This document shows, piece after piece, positions 46,682-55,778 of a stretch of DNA of 64,000 nucleotides. The notes under the pieces were generated by a model. The model was not told the DNA's origin, ran no database searches, and saw only the letters and a program-made list of their open reading frames with translations. This stretch comes from Streptomyces spinosus. GTDB taxonomy: Bacteria > Actinomycetota > Actinomycetes > Streptomycetales > Streptomycetaceae. The position numbers and the translations under genes are program-made. The stretch lies in contig NZ_JAINRC010000027.1 in the NCBI RefSeq assembly GCF_020400655.1, forward strand, positions 37,192 to 101,191. The letters run 5' to 3'. Within the stretch, counting starts at the first letter, position 1; every line of letters starts with the position of its first letter.

Positions 46682-48196
46682 GTGACCACCACGACCGACC
46701 TGGTGTCGTACGAGGACGCGCTGGCGTCGTACGACCCCGTCATGGGCCTCGAGGTCCATGTCGAACTCGGCACCAAGACGAAGATGTTCTGCGGCTGCTC
46801 GACGGCGCTCGGCGCCGACCCGAACAGCCAGACCTGCCCGGTCTGCCTCGGCCTGCCCGGCGCGCTCCCGGTCGTCAACGCGACCGGCGTCGAGTCCGCG
46901 ATCAAGATCGGTCTCGCACTGAACTGCGAGATCGCCGAGTGGTGCCGCTTCGCCCGGAAGAACTACTTCTATCCGGACATGCCGAAGAACTTCCAGACCT
47001 CCCAGTACGACGAGCCGATCGCCTTCAACGGCTACCTCGACGTGCAGCTGGAGGACGGCGAGGTCTTCCGCGTGGAGATCGAGCGCGCCCACATGGAGGA
47101 GGACACCGGCAAGTCGACGCACGTCGGCGGTGCCACCGGCCGTATCCACGGCGCGTCCCACTCCCTGCTGGACTACAACCGCGCCGGCATCCCGCTGATC
47201 GAGATCGTCACCAAGCCGATCGTGGGCGCCGGTGAGCGGGCCCCCGAGGTGGCGAAGGCGTACGTCCGCGAGCTGCGCGAGCTCATCCGGGCCCTCGGCG
47301 TGTCCGAGGCCCGCATGGAGATGGGCCAGATGCGCTGCGACGTCAACCTGTCGCTGATGCCCAAGGGCGCCGACAAGTTCGGCACGCGCTCGGAGACGAA
47401 GAACGTCAACTCCCTGCGCTCGGTGGAGCGCGCGGCCCGCTTCGAGATCCAGCGGCACGCGGCCGTGCTGTCCTCGGGCGGCACGATCGTCCAGGAGACC
47501 CGCCACTTCCACGAGGACACCGGGTCCACGACCTCGGGCCGCGTGAAGGAGGAGGCCGAGGACTACCGGTACTTCCCGGAGCCCGACCTGGTGCCGGTCG
47601 CGCCGTCGCGCGAGTGGGTCGAGGAGATCCGCGGGGCCCTGCCCGAGCTGCCGCTGGCCCGCCGCACCCGGCTGCTGGCCGAGTGGGGCATCTCCGCCAC
47701 CGACATGCAGGCGATCCTCAACGCCGGCGCGCTGGACCCGATCGTCGCCACCATCGACGCCGGTGCCGACGCGGCCTCCGCCCGCAAGTGGTGGATGGGC
47801 GAACTGGCGCGCAGCGCCAACGAGTCCGGCAAGGCGCTGGAGGAGCTGGCGATCACGCCGCAGCAGGTGGCCCGGGTCACCGAGCTGGTCGCGAAGGGTG
47901 ACCTGAACGACAAGCTGGCCCGCCAGGTCATCGAGGGCGTCCTCGCGGGCGAGGGTACCCCGGACGAGGTCGTCGACAAGCGCGGTCTGAAGGTCGTCTC
48001 CGACGACTCCGCGCTCGGCACGGCCGTCGACGAGGCCATCGCCGGCAACCCGGCCATCGCGGACAAGATCCGCGGCGGCAAGGTGGCCGCGGCGGGCGCC
48101 CTGGTCGGCGCGGTCATGAAGGCCACCCGCGGCCAGGCCGACGCGGCCCGCGTCAAGGAGCTGATCCTGGAGAGGCTGGGCGTCAGCGAGGGCTGA
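46682..48196 (+). CDS. gatB: Asp-tRNA(Asn)/Glu-tRNA(Gln) amidotransferase subunit B
   Basis: A 504-aa subunit that binds tRNA and activates the acyl group with ATP. GLEVHVELGTKTKMFCGC, then TCPVCLGLPG (CxC and CxxC zinc ligands), HMEEDTGKSTH, RAGIPLIEIVTKP and the C-terminal YqeY-like helical tail are intact. GTG start with GAGGGAAG upstream. Followed by a very strong hairpin. Confidence 0.97.
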   Translation: MTTTTDLVSYEDALASYDPVMGLEVHVELGTKTKMFCGCSTALGADPNSQTCPVCLGLPGALPVVNATGVESAIKIGLALNCEIAEWCRFARKNYFYPDMPKNFQTSQYDEPIAFNGYLDVQLEDGEVFRVEIERAHMEEDTGKSTHVGGATGRIHGASHSLLDYNRAGIPLIEIVTKPIVGAGERAPEVAKAYVRELRELIRALGVSEARMEMGQMRCDVNLSLMPKGADKFGTRSETKNVNSLRSVERAARFEIQRHAAVLSSGGTIVQETRHFHEDTGSTTSGRVKEEAEDYRYFPEPDLVPVAPSREWVEEIRGALPELPLARRTRLLAEWGISATDMQAILNAGALDPIVATIDAGADAASARKWWMGELARSANESGKALEELAITPQQVARVTELVAKGDLNDKLARQVIEGVLAGEGTPDEVVDKRGLKVVSDDSALGTAVDEAIAGNPAIADKIRGGKVAAAGALVGAVMKATRGQADAARVKELILERLGVSEG

Positions 48197-48207
48197 CGGC
48201 AGGCGGT

Positions 48208-48242
48208 GTACGGCCCCGGAGGGATGCCCTCCGGGGCCGTAC
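48208..48242 (+). terminator. 16-bp stem terminator of gat operon
   Basis: GTACGGCCCCGGAGGG (48208-48223) pairs perfectly with 48227-48242 around a 3-nt loop, 12 bp after the gatB stop. It also abuts the 3' end of the minus-strand methyltransferase remnant. Confidence 0.85.
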
Positions 48243-48244
48243 GG

Positions 48245-48785
48245 CTGGTCGCGCCGTCCCACGGCCCGGGCGGGTCCCAGCAGGCGCCCCTGGTCGGCCC
48301 TCGGCGGCTCCGCCGAGTCGCGTGCCGGCCCGGCCACGACCTCGCTCGGGCTCTCCTCGGCGCACACCTCACCCCACGGCAGCCAGTCCCGCCGGCCGTC
48401 CACCAGCCGGTCGGCGGCCTCGACGGTCAGGGCGCCCGTGCGCGTCCGGCCCCGGTGCCACCAGCCGGGGGAGCGGGACGCCCGTAATCCGGGTTCTGTC
48501 CTCTGTCTGCCCCCACTCACGCGGCTGCTGAAGCCGGGCGGGCGGATCGGGGTGGTGGTGCCGTCGCCGCGCGAGGAGACCGCCGGGACCGAGCCGCCGG
48601 AGCACCTGAAGGCCCACGGGGACGTCATGGCCCGTTCCGCAGCCCAGGCCGAGCACCCGTGCGCCGGGCGGCAGCCGGTCGAGGCCGGGCGCGGGCGCCA
48701 GCCACTCCGGCAGCCACAGGGCGTGCGGGCCCACCTGGTTCTCGATGGTCCAGCGGGCGTCGTAGCCGTTGCTGCGTGGTGGCGC
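48245..48785 (-). pseudogene. SAM-dependent methyltransferase pseudogene with inverted internal segment
   Basis: Three pieces of one class I methyltransferase remain. Minus strand 48770-48628 encodes the N-terminus (WTIENQVGPHALWLPEW, then motif I GARVLGLGCG). Plus strand about 48515-48620 encodes the post-motif III piece LLKPGGRIGVVVP and TEPPEHLKAHG. Minus strand about 48470-48250 encodes the C-terminus (DRLVDGRRDWLPWGEVCAEE). So the middle piece is inverted relative to its flanks, the stretch between motif I and LLKPGG is deleted, the start codon is lost and a frame slip follows GCG. It cannot make the enzyme. Confidence 0.8.
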
Positions 48786-48914
48786 GGACGGGTGAGGCGG
48801 CTGAGCCACGCTTCGGTCGTTCCCGGGTTCTCGGTCACAGGCGACCGTGCCCAGCATCCGCAGGCACCGCCCCGCAGCAGGGTTTCCCGAGCGGCGACGG
48901 TACGCTCGCCCGCC

Positions 48915-49223
48915 ATGAGTGGACGCACCGATTCCGACATCGAGCCCCCGATAACCGAGGAGCCGGAGGGGTACGTCGAGGACGCCCGGCGGGCCCGGTG
49001 GACCGCGGCCGGCACCGGAGCGCTCCTCTGCCTCGCGGGGCTCGCCGCCTCCCTGCTGCGGCTCACCGGGTCCGCACCCGCCCGCGTGCCGGCGGCCTAC
49101 GGCCTCGGCGCCGCCGTCTGCGCGCTCGCGGCCCTCCTCGGTTCCCAGGGCCGCACCCGCAGGGCCCTGTGGCTGCTCGTGGCCGGGACGATGGTCATGG
49201 CGCTCGGCGACCAGTTCGACTGA
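48915..49223 (+). CDS. Small membrane protein
   Basis: A 102-aa protein: an acidic N-terminus (DSDIEPPITEEPEGYVEDARRARW) and three hydrophobic segments (GTGALLCLAGLAASLLRL, AAYGLGAAVCALAALLG, ALWLLVAGTMVMALG). No family recognised. The ATG lacks a good ribosome site, though codon use is typical. It lies beyond the broken methyltransferase gene, divergent from it. Confidence 0.65.
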   Translation: MSGRTDSDIEPPITEEPEGYVEDARRARWTAAGTGALLCLAGLAASLLRLTGSAPARVPAAYGLGAAVCALAALLGSQGRTRRALWLLVAGTMVMALGDQFD

Positions 49224-49383
49224 CGTCCTTTCCGTTCTCGCCCTCGGCCCGATCGCCTCCCCCCGCCGATCGCCACCGCGCCGGTCGGCGGCGGCGCCGC
49301 GCCCGCCTCCGTCGCCGCCCTCGACGCCTTCGCGCTGCGTACGCTGCTCGTGCCCCACGCACTACGGAAGGAACAACGGCACG

Positions 49384-49956
49384 ATGTACGCGATATCGCT
49401 CGGTGACGCCGCCGAACTGCGGCCCCTGGAGGTCTGGCACGCCCAGGAACTGCTCGCCAACATCGACCGGGGCCGGGAGTTCATCGGCCGGCACGTCGGT
49501 CTGACGGACGTGGTGTCCGACCTCGACGGAGCCCGTGGCTGGCTGAAGGCGTACGCCGACAAGCGCGCCGCCGACGCCGGCGGCCTGCACGGCATCTGGC
49601 TGGACGGCACGCTCGTCGGCGGCCTGCTGTTCCGCGTCTGGGACACCCCGGGCGGGGTCTGCGAGGCCGGCTGCTGGCTGGAGCCGGCCGCGGCCGGGCG
49701 CGGGCTGGTCACGCGCGGGATGCGGGTGCTGCTCGACTGGGCCTTCGAGGAGCGCGGCATGCACCGGGTGGAGTGGCAGGTGTCCTCGGCCAACGAGCCG
49801 AGCATCAACGTGGCCCGGCGGCTCGGCATGACGCGTGAGGGCGTGCTCCGCGAGAACTACCGGCACCGGGGTGTGCGCACCAGCACCGAGATCTGGTCGG
49901 TGCTCGCGCCCGAGTGGCGTGCGGCACGCGCGCGTACCGCGCACGACGATCGTTAA
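49384..49956 (+). CDS. RimJ/RimL-type GNAT acetyltransferase
   Basis: A 190-aa acetyltransferase: GLHGIWLDGTLVGGLLF, CEAGCWLEPAAAGRGLVTRGMRVLLDWAFEERGMHRVEWQV and SINVARRLGMTREGVLRENYRHRG match N-terminal/ribosomal-protein or antibiotic acetyltransferases of the RimJ/RimL family. Substrate unknown. GGAAGGA precedes the ATG. The 160 bp upstream show nothing recognisable. Confidence 0.88.
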   Translation: MYAISLGDAAELRPLEVWHAQELLANIDRGREFIGRHVGLTDVVSDLDGARGWLKAYADKRAADAGGLHGIWLDGTLVGGLLFRVWDTPGGVCEAGCWLEPAAAGRGLVTRGMRVLLDWAFEERGMHRVEWQVSSANEPSINVARRLGMTREGVLRENYRHRGVRTSTEIWSVLAPEWRAARARTAHDDR

Positions 49957-49991
49957 GGGACCTCTCAGAGAGCGTCCGTACGGTGCCGGGC

Positions 49992-50636
49992 ATGGCAACG
50001 AAGACAGCGGAAGGCGCCACGGGCGGCACTGAGGCCGGCACCGGGGCGCGCAAGGACGACGAGACGACGACGGTGGGTCCCGCGGCGGAGCAGAGCGCCG
50101 AGGAACAGGCCGCCGAGGAACAGAGCGCCGAGAACCAGGCCGCCGGGGACCCGGCCGCCGAGAACCAGGGCGCCGAGGAGGCCGCGGAAGCCGCCGGCGG
50201 CGAGGCGGGCGACGCGACGGAAGCCGCCGGCGGCAAGACGCCCTCCGGGGTGGGCCAGGGCGCCGGCGCCGTCGTCTCCGCCGCGCTGGGCCTGGTCTCG
50301 CTCAGCGGCGGCTGGATCGGCACCGTCGCGTCCGCGCGCGAGCAGCTCGTCGGCCAGCTGCAGACGTCCTCGACCGCGAGTGTCGCCCGGCAGATCAAGG
50401 AGGTCTACGGCGACGCCTGGCACGCCACCGCCCTGTGGGCCGGCCTGTTCGCGCTGGCCGCGCTGATCACCGGCGTGGTCGTGCTGGCCCGGCCCGCGTT
50501 CGGCACGCCCGGCCGCCCGCAGGCCGCGTGGATCAAGTCGGTCGCCTGGGCGGGTGTCTCGCTCGGCGTCATCGGACTGCTGCTCGCCGTCCTGAAGTAC
50601 TCCGACGCCCTGCTCGGCCTGCCCTCGACCGGCTGA
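49992..50636 (+). CDS. Membrane protein with acidic Ala/Glu/Gln-rich N-terminus
   Basis: A 214-aa protein. The first 95 residues are low complexity (repeats such as SAEEQAAEEQSAENQAA), then a helix (VSAALGLVSLSGGWIGTVA), a conserved-looking soluble stretch (ARQIKEVYGDAWHATALW) and two more helices. Family not recognised. The low-complexity style resembles the tail of the OppF-like ATPase in this window. ATG chosen; a GTG three codons earlier is possible, and no ribosome site is clear. Confidence 0.7.
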   Translation: MATKTAEGATGGTEAGTGARKDDETTTVGPAAEQSAEEQAAEEQSAENQAAGDPAAENQGAEEAAEAAGGEAGDATEAAGGKTPSGVGQGAGAVVSAALGLVSLSGGWIGTVASAREQLVGQLQTSSTASVARQIKEVYGDAWHATALWAGLFALAALITGVVVLARPAFGTPGRPQAAWIKSVAWAGVSLGVIGLLLAVLKYSDALLGLPSTG

Positions 50637-50845
50637 GAGCACGTCGGGAACCCCCGGTCCCAGGGGGGCCTTAGGGCGCGCGTGAGCGACTCACCGCCGC
50701 CCTGAGGCCCCTTACGCGTGTGCGCGGCCCGGCTGCCGCCACGAAGATGCGGCACTCTCCCGATGTGGCGGACCCCTCCGGGAAACGAGGGTGGAGGTGT
50801 CGCGGAAAGCGGCACTCGACACCGTCCCTCCCGGAAGGACCCGCC

Positions 50846-51028
50846 ATGTACGCCCTCGAACTGCACCGCCTGCGCTCCGACGAGCTGCGTCGCACGGCCG
50901 AAGAGGACCGCCTGGCCCGCGAGGTCCTGCGGTCCCGCCGCGCCGCCCGCCGCGCCGGCGACGGAGCCCCGGCCGCCGAGTCGCATACCGACGGCCCGCG
51001 CCGGCACCGGCTGCCACGCACCGCGTGA
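50846..51028 (+). CDS. Small basic protein upstream of LuxR regulator
   Basis: A 60-aa protein starting MYALELHRLRSDELRRTAEE, largely helical and rich in Arg and Glu, with GGAAGGA at ideal spacing before the ATG. Small genes of this type are frequent in Streptomyces; function unknown. The next gene, the regulator, starts about 110 bp later in the same direction. Confidence 0.65.
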   Translation: MYALELHRLRSDELRRTAEEDRLAREVLRSRRAARRAGDGAPAAESHTDGPRRHRLPRTA

Positions 51029-51135
51029 CCCTGCCCCCGGCCGGTACGGCACCGCCGGCCACCGGTACGACCATCACACAGGGGCTGTGGAAAACCGGTG
51101 CCGGGCCGTTCAGGCCCCGTGCGGTGCTCGGGCCC

Positions 51136-54100
51136 GTGGAGAACAGGTCCGTCAGTCCCGTGTTCGTCGGCCGCGCCGACGAGTTGGACACGCTGAACGA
51201 CGCGCTCGCCCGTGCCGCCCGGGCCGAGCCGCAGGCGCTGCTGCTCGGCGGCGAGGCGGGCGTGGGCAAGACCCGCCTCGTGGAGGAGTTCGCCACCGTC
51301 GCCGTCCGGCACGACGCCGTCGTCGCCGTCGGCGGCTGTGTGGAGATCGGCGCGGACGGACTGCCGTTCGCCCCCTTCTCCGCCGCGCTGCGCGCCCTGC
51401 GCGACACCCTGCCCGAGGAGTTCGCGGCGGCGGCGGCCGGCCAGGAGGAGGAACTGGCCCGGCTGCTGCCCGACCTCGGCGAGGCCGGCGCCGGCCGTCC
51501 CGACGAACAGGGCACGGCCCGTCTGTTCGAGCTCACCGCCCGGCTGCTGGAACGGATCGCCGCCGAGCACACCGTCGTCCTCGTCCTGGAGGACCTGCAC
51601 TGGGCCGACGCCTCCACCCGCCATCTCCTCGCCTACCTCTTCCGCACCCTGCGCGCGGGCCGCCTCCTCGTCCTGGCCACCTACCGCTCCGACGACATCC
51701 ACCGCCGCCACCCGCTGCGCCCGCTGCTCGCCGAACTGGACCGGCTGCGCACCGTCCGCCGCATCGAACTCGCCCGCTTCACCCGCGAGGAGGCCGGCCG
51801 CCAGATCGCGGGCATCCTCGCCGCCGAACCCGACCCCGCACACGTGGACGAGATCTACGCACGCTCCGACGGCAACGCCTTCTTCATCGAGGAGCTCGCC
51901 GTCGCCGCCACGCCGGGCGACTGCACCGGCCTCACCGACTCCCTGCGCGACCTGCTCCTCGTCCGGGTCGAAGCACTGCCCGAGCCCGCCCAGCGGGTCG
52001 CGCGGATCGTCGCCGAGGGCGGCTCCACGGTGGAGTACCGGCTGATCGCCGCCGTGGCCAGGCTCGCCGAGGACGACCTCATCGAGGCGCTGCGGGCCGC
52101 AGTCGGCGCCAACATCCTCACCCCCACCCGCACCGGCGACGGCTACCGCTTCCGCCACTCCCTGGTCCGCGAGGCCGTCGCCGACGACCTGCTGCCCGGC
52201 GAACGCTCCCGGCTCAACCGGCGCTACGCGGAGGCCCTGGAGGCCGACCCGGCACTGGTCCCGGCCGACGCCCGCGTGATGCGCCTGGCCAGCTACTGGT
52301 ACCACGCCCACGACGCCGCGAAGGCCCTGCCCGCCGTCCTGTCCGCCGCCGTCGTCGCCCGCCGCCGGCACGCCTACACCGAGCAACTAAGACTGCTGGA
52401 ACGGGCGATGGAGCTGTGGGACAGCGCCCCGGCACAGGTCCGCTCCGCCCTGCGCCCGGTCGACTACGCCGAGGTCTACCCCCCGTGCGGCTGCGACCCG
52501 GCCACCACACCGCTGCGCTACCTCGACCTGCTGGCCGAGGCGGCCGTGGCGGGCCGTTTCGGCGGCGAGCGGGAACGCGCCCTGAAGATCACCAAGCGTG
52601 CCCTGCGCCTCCTTGAGGAGGAGCCGGACCCGCTGCGCGCCGCCTGGTTCTGGGTGCAGCGCTCCCGGCTGATCCAGGCCACGGCGCGCGGCGACGGCCG
52701 GCAGGAGCTGGCCACCGCCCAGGAGCTGGTGCGCGGACTGCCGCCGTCGGAGGTGCACGCGGAGGTGCTGGCGGTCGCGGCCAGCTGGTCCATGCAGCGC
52801 CGGCCGGGCCCCGAAGCGCTGGCCGCCGCCGAGCGGGCCGTGGAGTACGCCCGCATGGTCGGCGCCCGGGAGACCGAACTGGACGCCCGCCTCACCCTGG
52901 GCGGGCTGACCGTGGAGTCCGGCGAGCCGGAGGCCGGTCTGGCGGAGATGCGGCAGGTGCTGCGGGACACCCGCGCGGAGGGCATGCACCAGGTCGCGGC
53001 CCGCGCCTACGTGAACCTGCCGTCCGTGCTGCAGAGCGTCGGCCGGGACCGGGAGGCCGTCCCCCTGCTGCGCGAGGGCATCGAGTTCTGCCGCGCCTAC
53101 GGGATGCTGGACTCCGGGGCCTGGATGTGGGGCAACCTGTCCGAGGCGCTGTACTCGCTCGGCCGGTGGCAGGAGGCCGCCGAGGCCGCCGCGCACGCCA
53201 CCCGGGTCGGCCACGGCGCGATGCCCCGAGGCGCGGGTGCCGTGCTGCGGGCCCACCTGGCCCTCGCCCGCGGCGACCACGCCGAGGCCGGCCGGCACCT
53301 CGCCGCCGCCCGCGCCTGGTACGGCACCCACGACCCGATGCCCCAGCAGTCCCTGCCCGTGGCCGGCATCGTCCTCGGGGTCGCCGCCGCCGAGGGCCGG
53401 ATCACCGACGCCCGCGCGGCACTGCTCCCGGCCCTCGACGCCGGCTTCCCGCCCGGCACCCACCGCTACGGCTGGCCCCTGCTGCTGGCCGCCGCCACCG
53501 CCGAGGCCGACGCCCGCGCCCTGCCCGCCGCCCTGCCCGGCCGCGCCGGGACCCTGGACCGTCTCTCGGCGGCCGCACGGACCCTCACCACCGGCGTCCC
53601 GCTCTGGCAGGCCTACGGCCAGTGGACCCGCGCCGAACTGCTGCGCGCCGAGGGCCGGGACACCGTCGGCACCTGGTGCCCTGTCGTCACCGCCTTCGAG
53701 TGCCTGGACCGGCCCTACGACCTCGCCCGGGTCCGCCACCGCCTCGCCGCGGCGCTGCTGGCCGAGGGCGGCGACGACGAGCGCGAGCGCGCGGTGGAAC
53801 TGCTCCGGCTGGCCGGGGCGGTCGCCGACCACCTCGGCGCGCGCCCCCTGGCCGGCGCCGTCGCCCGGCTCGCCCAGCGCGCCCGCCTCACCCTGACCGG
53901 CGCCACCCGCCAGGCCCCCGCCGACCCGGCCACGGCACTCGGTCTCACCAGCCGCGAGCGGGACGTCCTGCACCTGGTCGCGGCCGGCCGCACCAACCGC
54001 CAGATAGCGGCGGAGCTGTTCATCTCCCCGAAGACCGCGAGCGTGCACGTCTCCAACATCCTCGGCAAGCTCGGTGTCTCGGGCCGGGGGGAGGCGGCGG

Positions 54101-54162
54101 CCGTGGCCCACCGGCTGGGGCTGTTCGCGGCCGGGACGCTCACTGCCGAAACACCGGGCTGA
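51136..54162 (+). CDS. LuxR family regulator with N-terminal ATPase (LAL type)
   Basis: A 1008-aa MalT-like/LAL regulator. Walker A GGEAGVGKT (38-46), Walker B VLVLEDLHWAD, then a long helical TPR-like sensor region, and a C-terminal LuxR HTH (LTSRERDVLHLVAAGRTNRQIAAELFISPKTASVHVSNIL, about 936-985). Such proteins usually activate metabolic or secondary-metabolite clusters; no cluster is adjacent. The GTG start (VENRSVSPVFVGRADEL) is chosen by family N-terminus; no ribosome site is evident, so the start is uncertain. Confidence 0.88.
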   Translation: MENRSVSPVFVGRADELDTLNDALARAARAEPQALLLGGEAGVGKTRLVEEFATVAVRHDAVVAVGGCVEIGADGLPFAPFSAALRALRDTLPEEFAAAAAGQEEELARLLPDLGEAGAGRPDEQGTARLFELTARLLERIAAEHTVVLVLEDLHWADASTRHLLAYLFRTLRAGRLLVLATYRSDDIHRRHPLRPLLAELDRLRTVRRIELARFTREEAGRQIAGILAAEPDPAHVDEIYARSDGNAFFIEELAVAATPGDCTGLTDSLRDLLLVRVEALPEPAQRVARIVAEGGSTVEYRLIAAVARLAEDDLIEALRAAVGANILTPTRTGDGYRFRHSLVREAVADDLLPGERSRLNRRYAEALEADPALVPADARVMRLASYWYHAHDAAKALPAVLSAAVVARRRHAYTEQLRLLERAMELWDSAPAQVRSALRPVDYAEVYPPCGCDPATTPLRYLDLLAEAAVAGRFGGERERALKITKRALRLLEEEPDPLRAAWFWVQRSRLIQATARGDGRQELATAQELVRGLPPSEVHAEVLAVAASWSMQRRPGPEALAAAERAVEYARMVGARETELDARLTLGGLTVESGEPEAGLAEMRQVLRDTRAEGMHQVAARAYVNLPSVLQSVGRDREAVPLLREGIEFCRAYGMLDSGAWMWGNLSEALYSLGRWQEAAEAAAHATRVGHGAMPRGAGAVLRAHLALARGDHAEAGRHLAAARAWYGTHDPMPQQSLPVAGIVLGVAAAEGRITDARAALLPALDAGFPPGTHRYGWPLLLAAATAEADARALPAALPGRAGTLDRLSAAARTLTTGVPLWQAYGQWTRAELLRAEGRDTVGTWCPVVTAFECLDRPYDLARVRHRLAAALLAEGGDDERERAVELLRLAGAVADHLGARPLAGAVARLAQRARLTLTGATRQAPADPATALGLTSRERDVLHLVAAGRTNRQIAAELFISPKTASVHVSNILGKLGVSGRGEAAAVAHRLGLFAAGTLTAETPG

Positions 54163-54199
54163 GACCTACGCTGGAGGAAACCGGCAGTGAGGGGGAGCC

Positions 54200-54406
54200 G
54201 TGTTCAACGCCTTCGAGGAACTGTTCGCACCCGGCCGCAAGCACACCCGGGACGAGCAGAACCGGCTGGAACTGACCCGCGAGGACGTGGGCGACAACGA
54301 TCCCGGCCGCGGTCCCATAGACCTGACCTCCGGGAAGGCGGTGATACGCCTGCCGGAGAGGGCGGCTGCCGAGCCGGAGCCCGAAGCGCCCACCGGGGAG
54401 GAGTAG
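54200..54406 (+). CDS. DUF6191 family small protein
   Basis: A 68-aa protein: MFNAFEELFAPGRKHTRDE, then LELTREDVGDNDPGRGPIDL and a variable acidic tail, the pattern of a small actinobacterial family of unknown function. GTG start with GAGGGGGAG upstream. Ends 32 bp before the convergent sugar dehydrogenase gene. Confidence 0.82.
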   Translation: MFNAFEELFAPGRKHTRDEQNRLELTREDVGDNDPGRGPIDLTSGKAVIRLPERAAAEPEPEAPTGEE

Positions 54407-54437
54407 CCGCGCGGCCCCTCCCGGGAAGGCGCGCCGC

Positions 54438-55598
54438 TCACCGCACCCGCAGCTCCAGCACCCGGTCGTCGCCCTTCTTCGAGGTGCCCCTGCCGTCCGT
54501 GTTGCTCGTCACCAGCCAGAGTCTGTCGCCGCCCGCCGGGACGACCGTACGCAGCCGGCCGTAGGCACCCGTCAGGAACGCCTGCGGGGCGGCCGAGGCC
54601 GAGGTGCCGTTCAGCGGGACGCGCCACAGACGCGCGCCCTTCAGGCCCGCCATCCAGATCACGCCGTTCACGTAGGCGATGCCGCTGGGGGAGGCGTCGT
54701 CGGTGTGCCACTGGGCCACCGGGTTGCGCAAGCCGGCCTCGGATGACCTTCCCTCGGCCCGGGGCCACCCGTAGTCGCCACCGGGCGCGATCGCGTTCAG
54801 CTCGTCCCAGGTGTCCTGCCCGAACTCGGAGGCGAACAGCCGCTGTCTGTCGTCCCAGGCCAGACCCTGGACGTTCCGGTGGCCGTACGAATACACGGGC
54901 GAGCCGGGGAACGGGTTGCCCGGGGCCGGTTCGCCGTCCGGGGTCAGCCGCAGGATCTTGCCGCCCAGCGACTTCCTGTCCTGCGCCAGGCCCTTCTCCC
55001 CGCTCTCGCCGGTGCCCGCGTACAGCATGCGGTCGGGACCGAACGCGATCCGGCCGCCGTTGTGGATGACACCCTTGGGGATGCCCTTGAACACCGTGTC
55101 CGGGGCGCCCAGTTGCTCACCGGCCGGCTTCCGCTCGTCGTACAGCATGCGGACGATGCGGTTGTCCGAGGCCGAGGTGAAGTAGGCGTAGATCATGTGG
55201 TCCGAGGCGAAGTCGGGGGAGAGGGCGATGCCCAGCAGGCCGCCCTCGCCGGCCGGCGAGACCCCGGAGACCGTGCCCAGCTCGGTCGTCCGGCCGGTCT
55301 TCTCGTCGATCCGGCTGATCGTGCCCTCGTTCCGGGAGGAGACGAGCAGGCCCCCGCCGGGCAGCGGAGCCAGCCCCCACGGTGTCTTCAGACCCTCGGC
55401 CACCGTGCGCAGCACCTCCACCGAGCCCTTGGCCGGGGGGAGCGGCGCGGCCGGGGCCGTGCCGTGCCCGGAAGCGGTGGCCCCGGAGGCCGTCGCGCCC
55501 GGGGTGCCGCCCGGGGCGCTGCCGCCGTCGGAGGAGCAGCCGGCCACCAGCAGGAGGGCGGCCACGGCCAGCGCGGCAGGCACAGCTCTACGTCGCAC
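54438..55598 (-). CDS. PQQ-dependent sugar dehydrogenase-like lipoprotein
   Basis: A 386-aa exported lipoprotein (lipobox LLVAGC, Cys21, then a Gly/Ala/Thr-rich linker). The glucose/sorbosone dehydrogenase beta-propeller follows: GLKTPWGLAPLPGGGLLVSSRNEGTI, GEGGLLGIALSPDF, IHNGGRIAFGPDRMLYAGTGE and YSYGHRNVQGLAWD. It probably oxidises a sugar at the cell surface, if PQQ is available. The GTG at 55598 has AAGGGA nine bases upstream; another GTG two codons earlier is too close to that site. Confidence 0.87.
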   Translation of the reverse strand: MRRRAVPAALAVAALLLVAGCSSDGGSAPGGTPGATASGATASGHGTAPAAPLPPAKGSVEVLRTVAEGLKTPWGLAPLPGGGLLVSSRNEGTISRIDEKTGRTTELGTVSGVSPAGEGGLLGIALSPDFASDHMIYAYFTSASDNRIVRMLYDERKPAGEQLGAPDTVFKGIPKGVIHNGGRIAFGPDRMLYAGTGESGEKGLAQDRKSLGGKILRLTPDGEPAPGNPFPGSPVYSYGHRNVQGLAWDDRQRLFASEFGQDTWDELNAIAPGGDYGWPRAEGRSSEAGLRNPVAQWHTDDASPSGIAYVNGVIWMAGLKGARLWRVPLNGTSASAAPQAFLTGAYGRLRTVVPAGGDRLWLVTSNTDGRGTSKKGDDRVLELRVR

Positions 55599-55778
55599 GA
55601 TCACGGTTCCCTTCGCCGCGGCGGTCCGGTGGCGCTCCACAGGCGGGCTTGTCGGCACGCTCTCCCTGCTGAACACCGGCCACGCCCCCACGGGTTCCCG
55701 ATCCCCACCGGCCGACCGCGAAAACCTCGGTCATGTGTCCGCCGGGTGGCGGGCAGCCCGCGACCCCTGGTGGCCGGC

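Noticed and set aside
48438..48914. Plus-strand frame upstream of the 102-aa membrane protein as part of that gene
   Set aside because: It is made of the inverted methyltransferase piece and antisense of its N-terminus, so it is not a real N-terminus.
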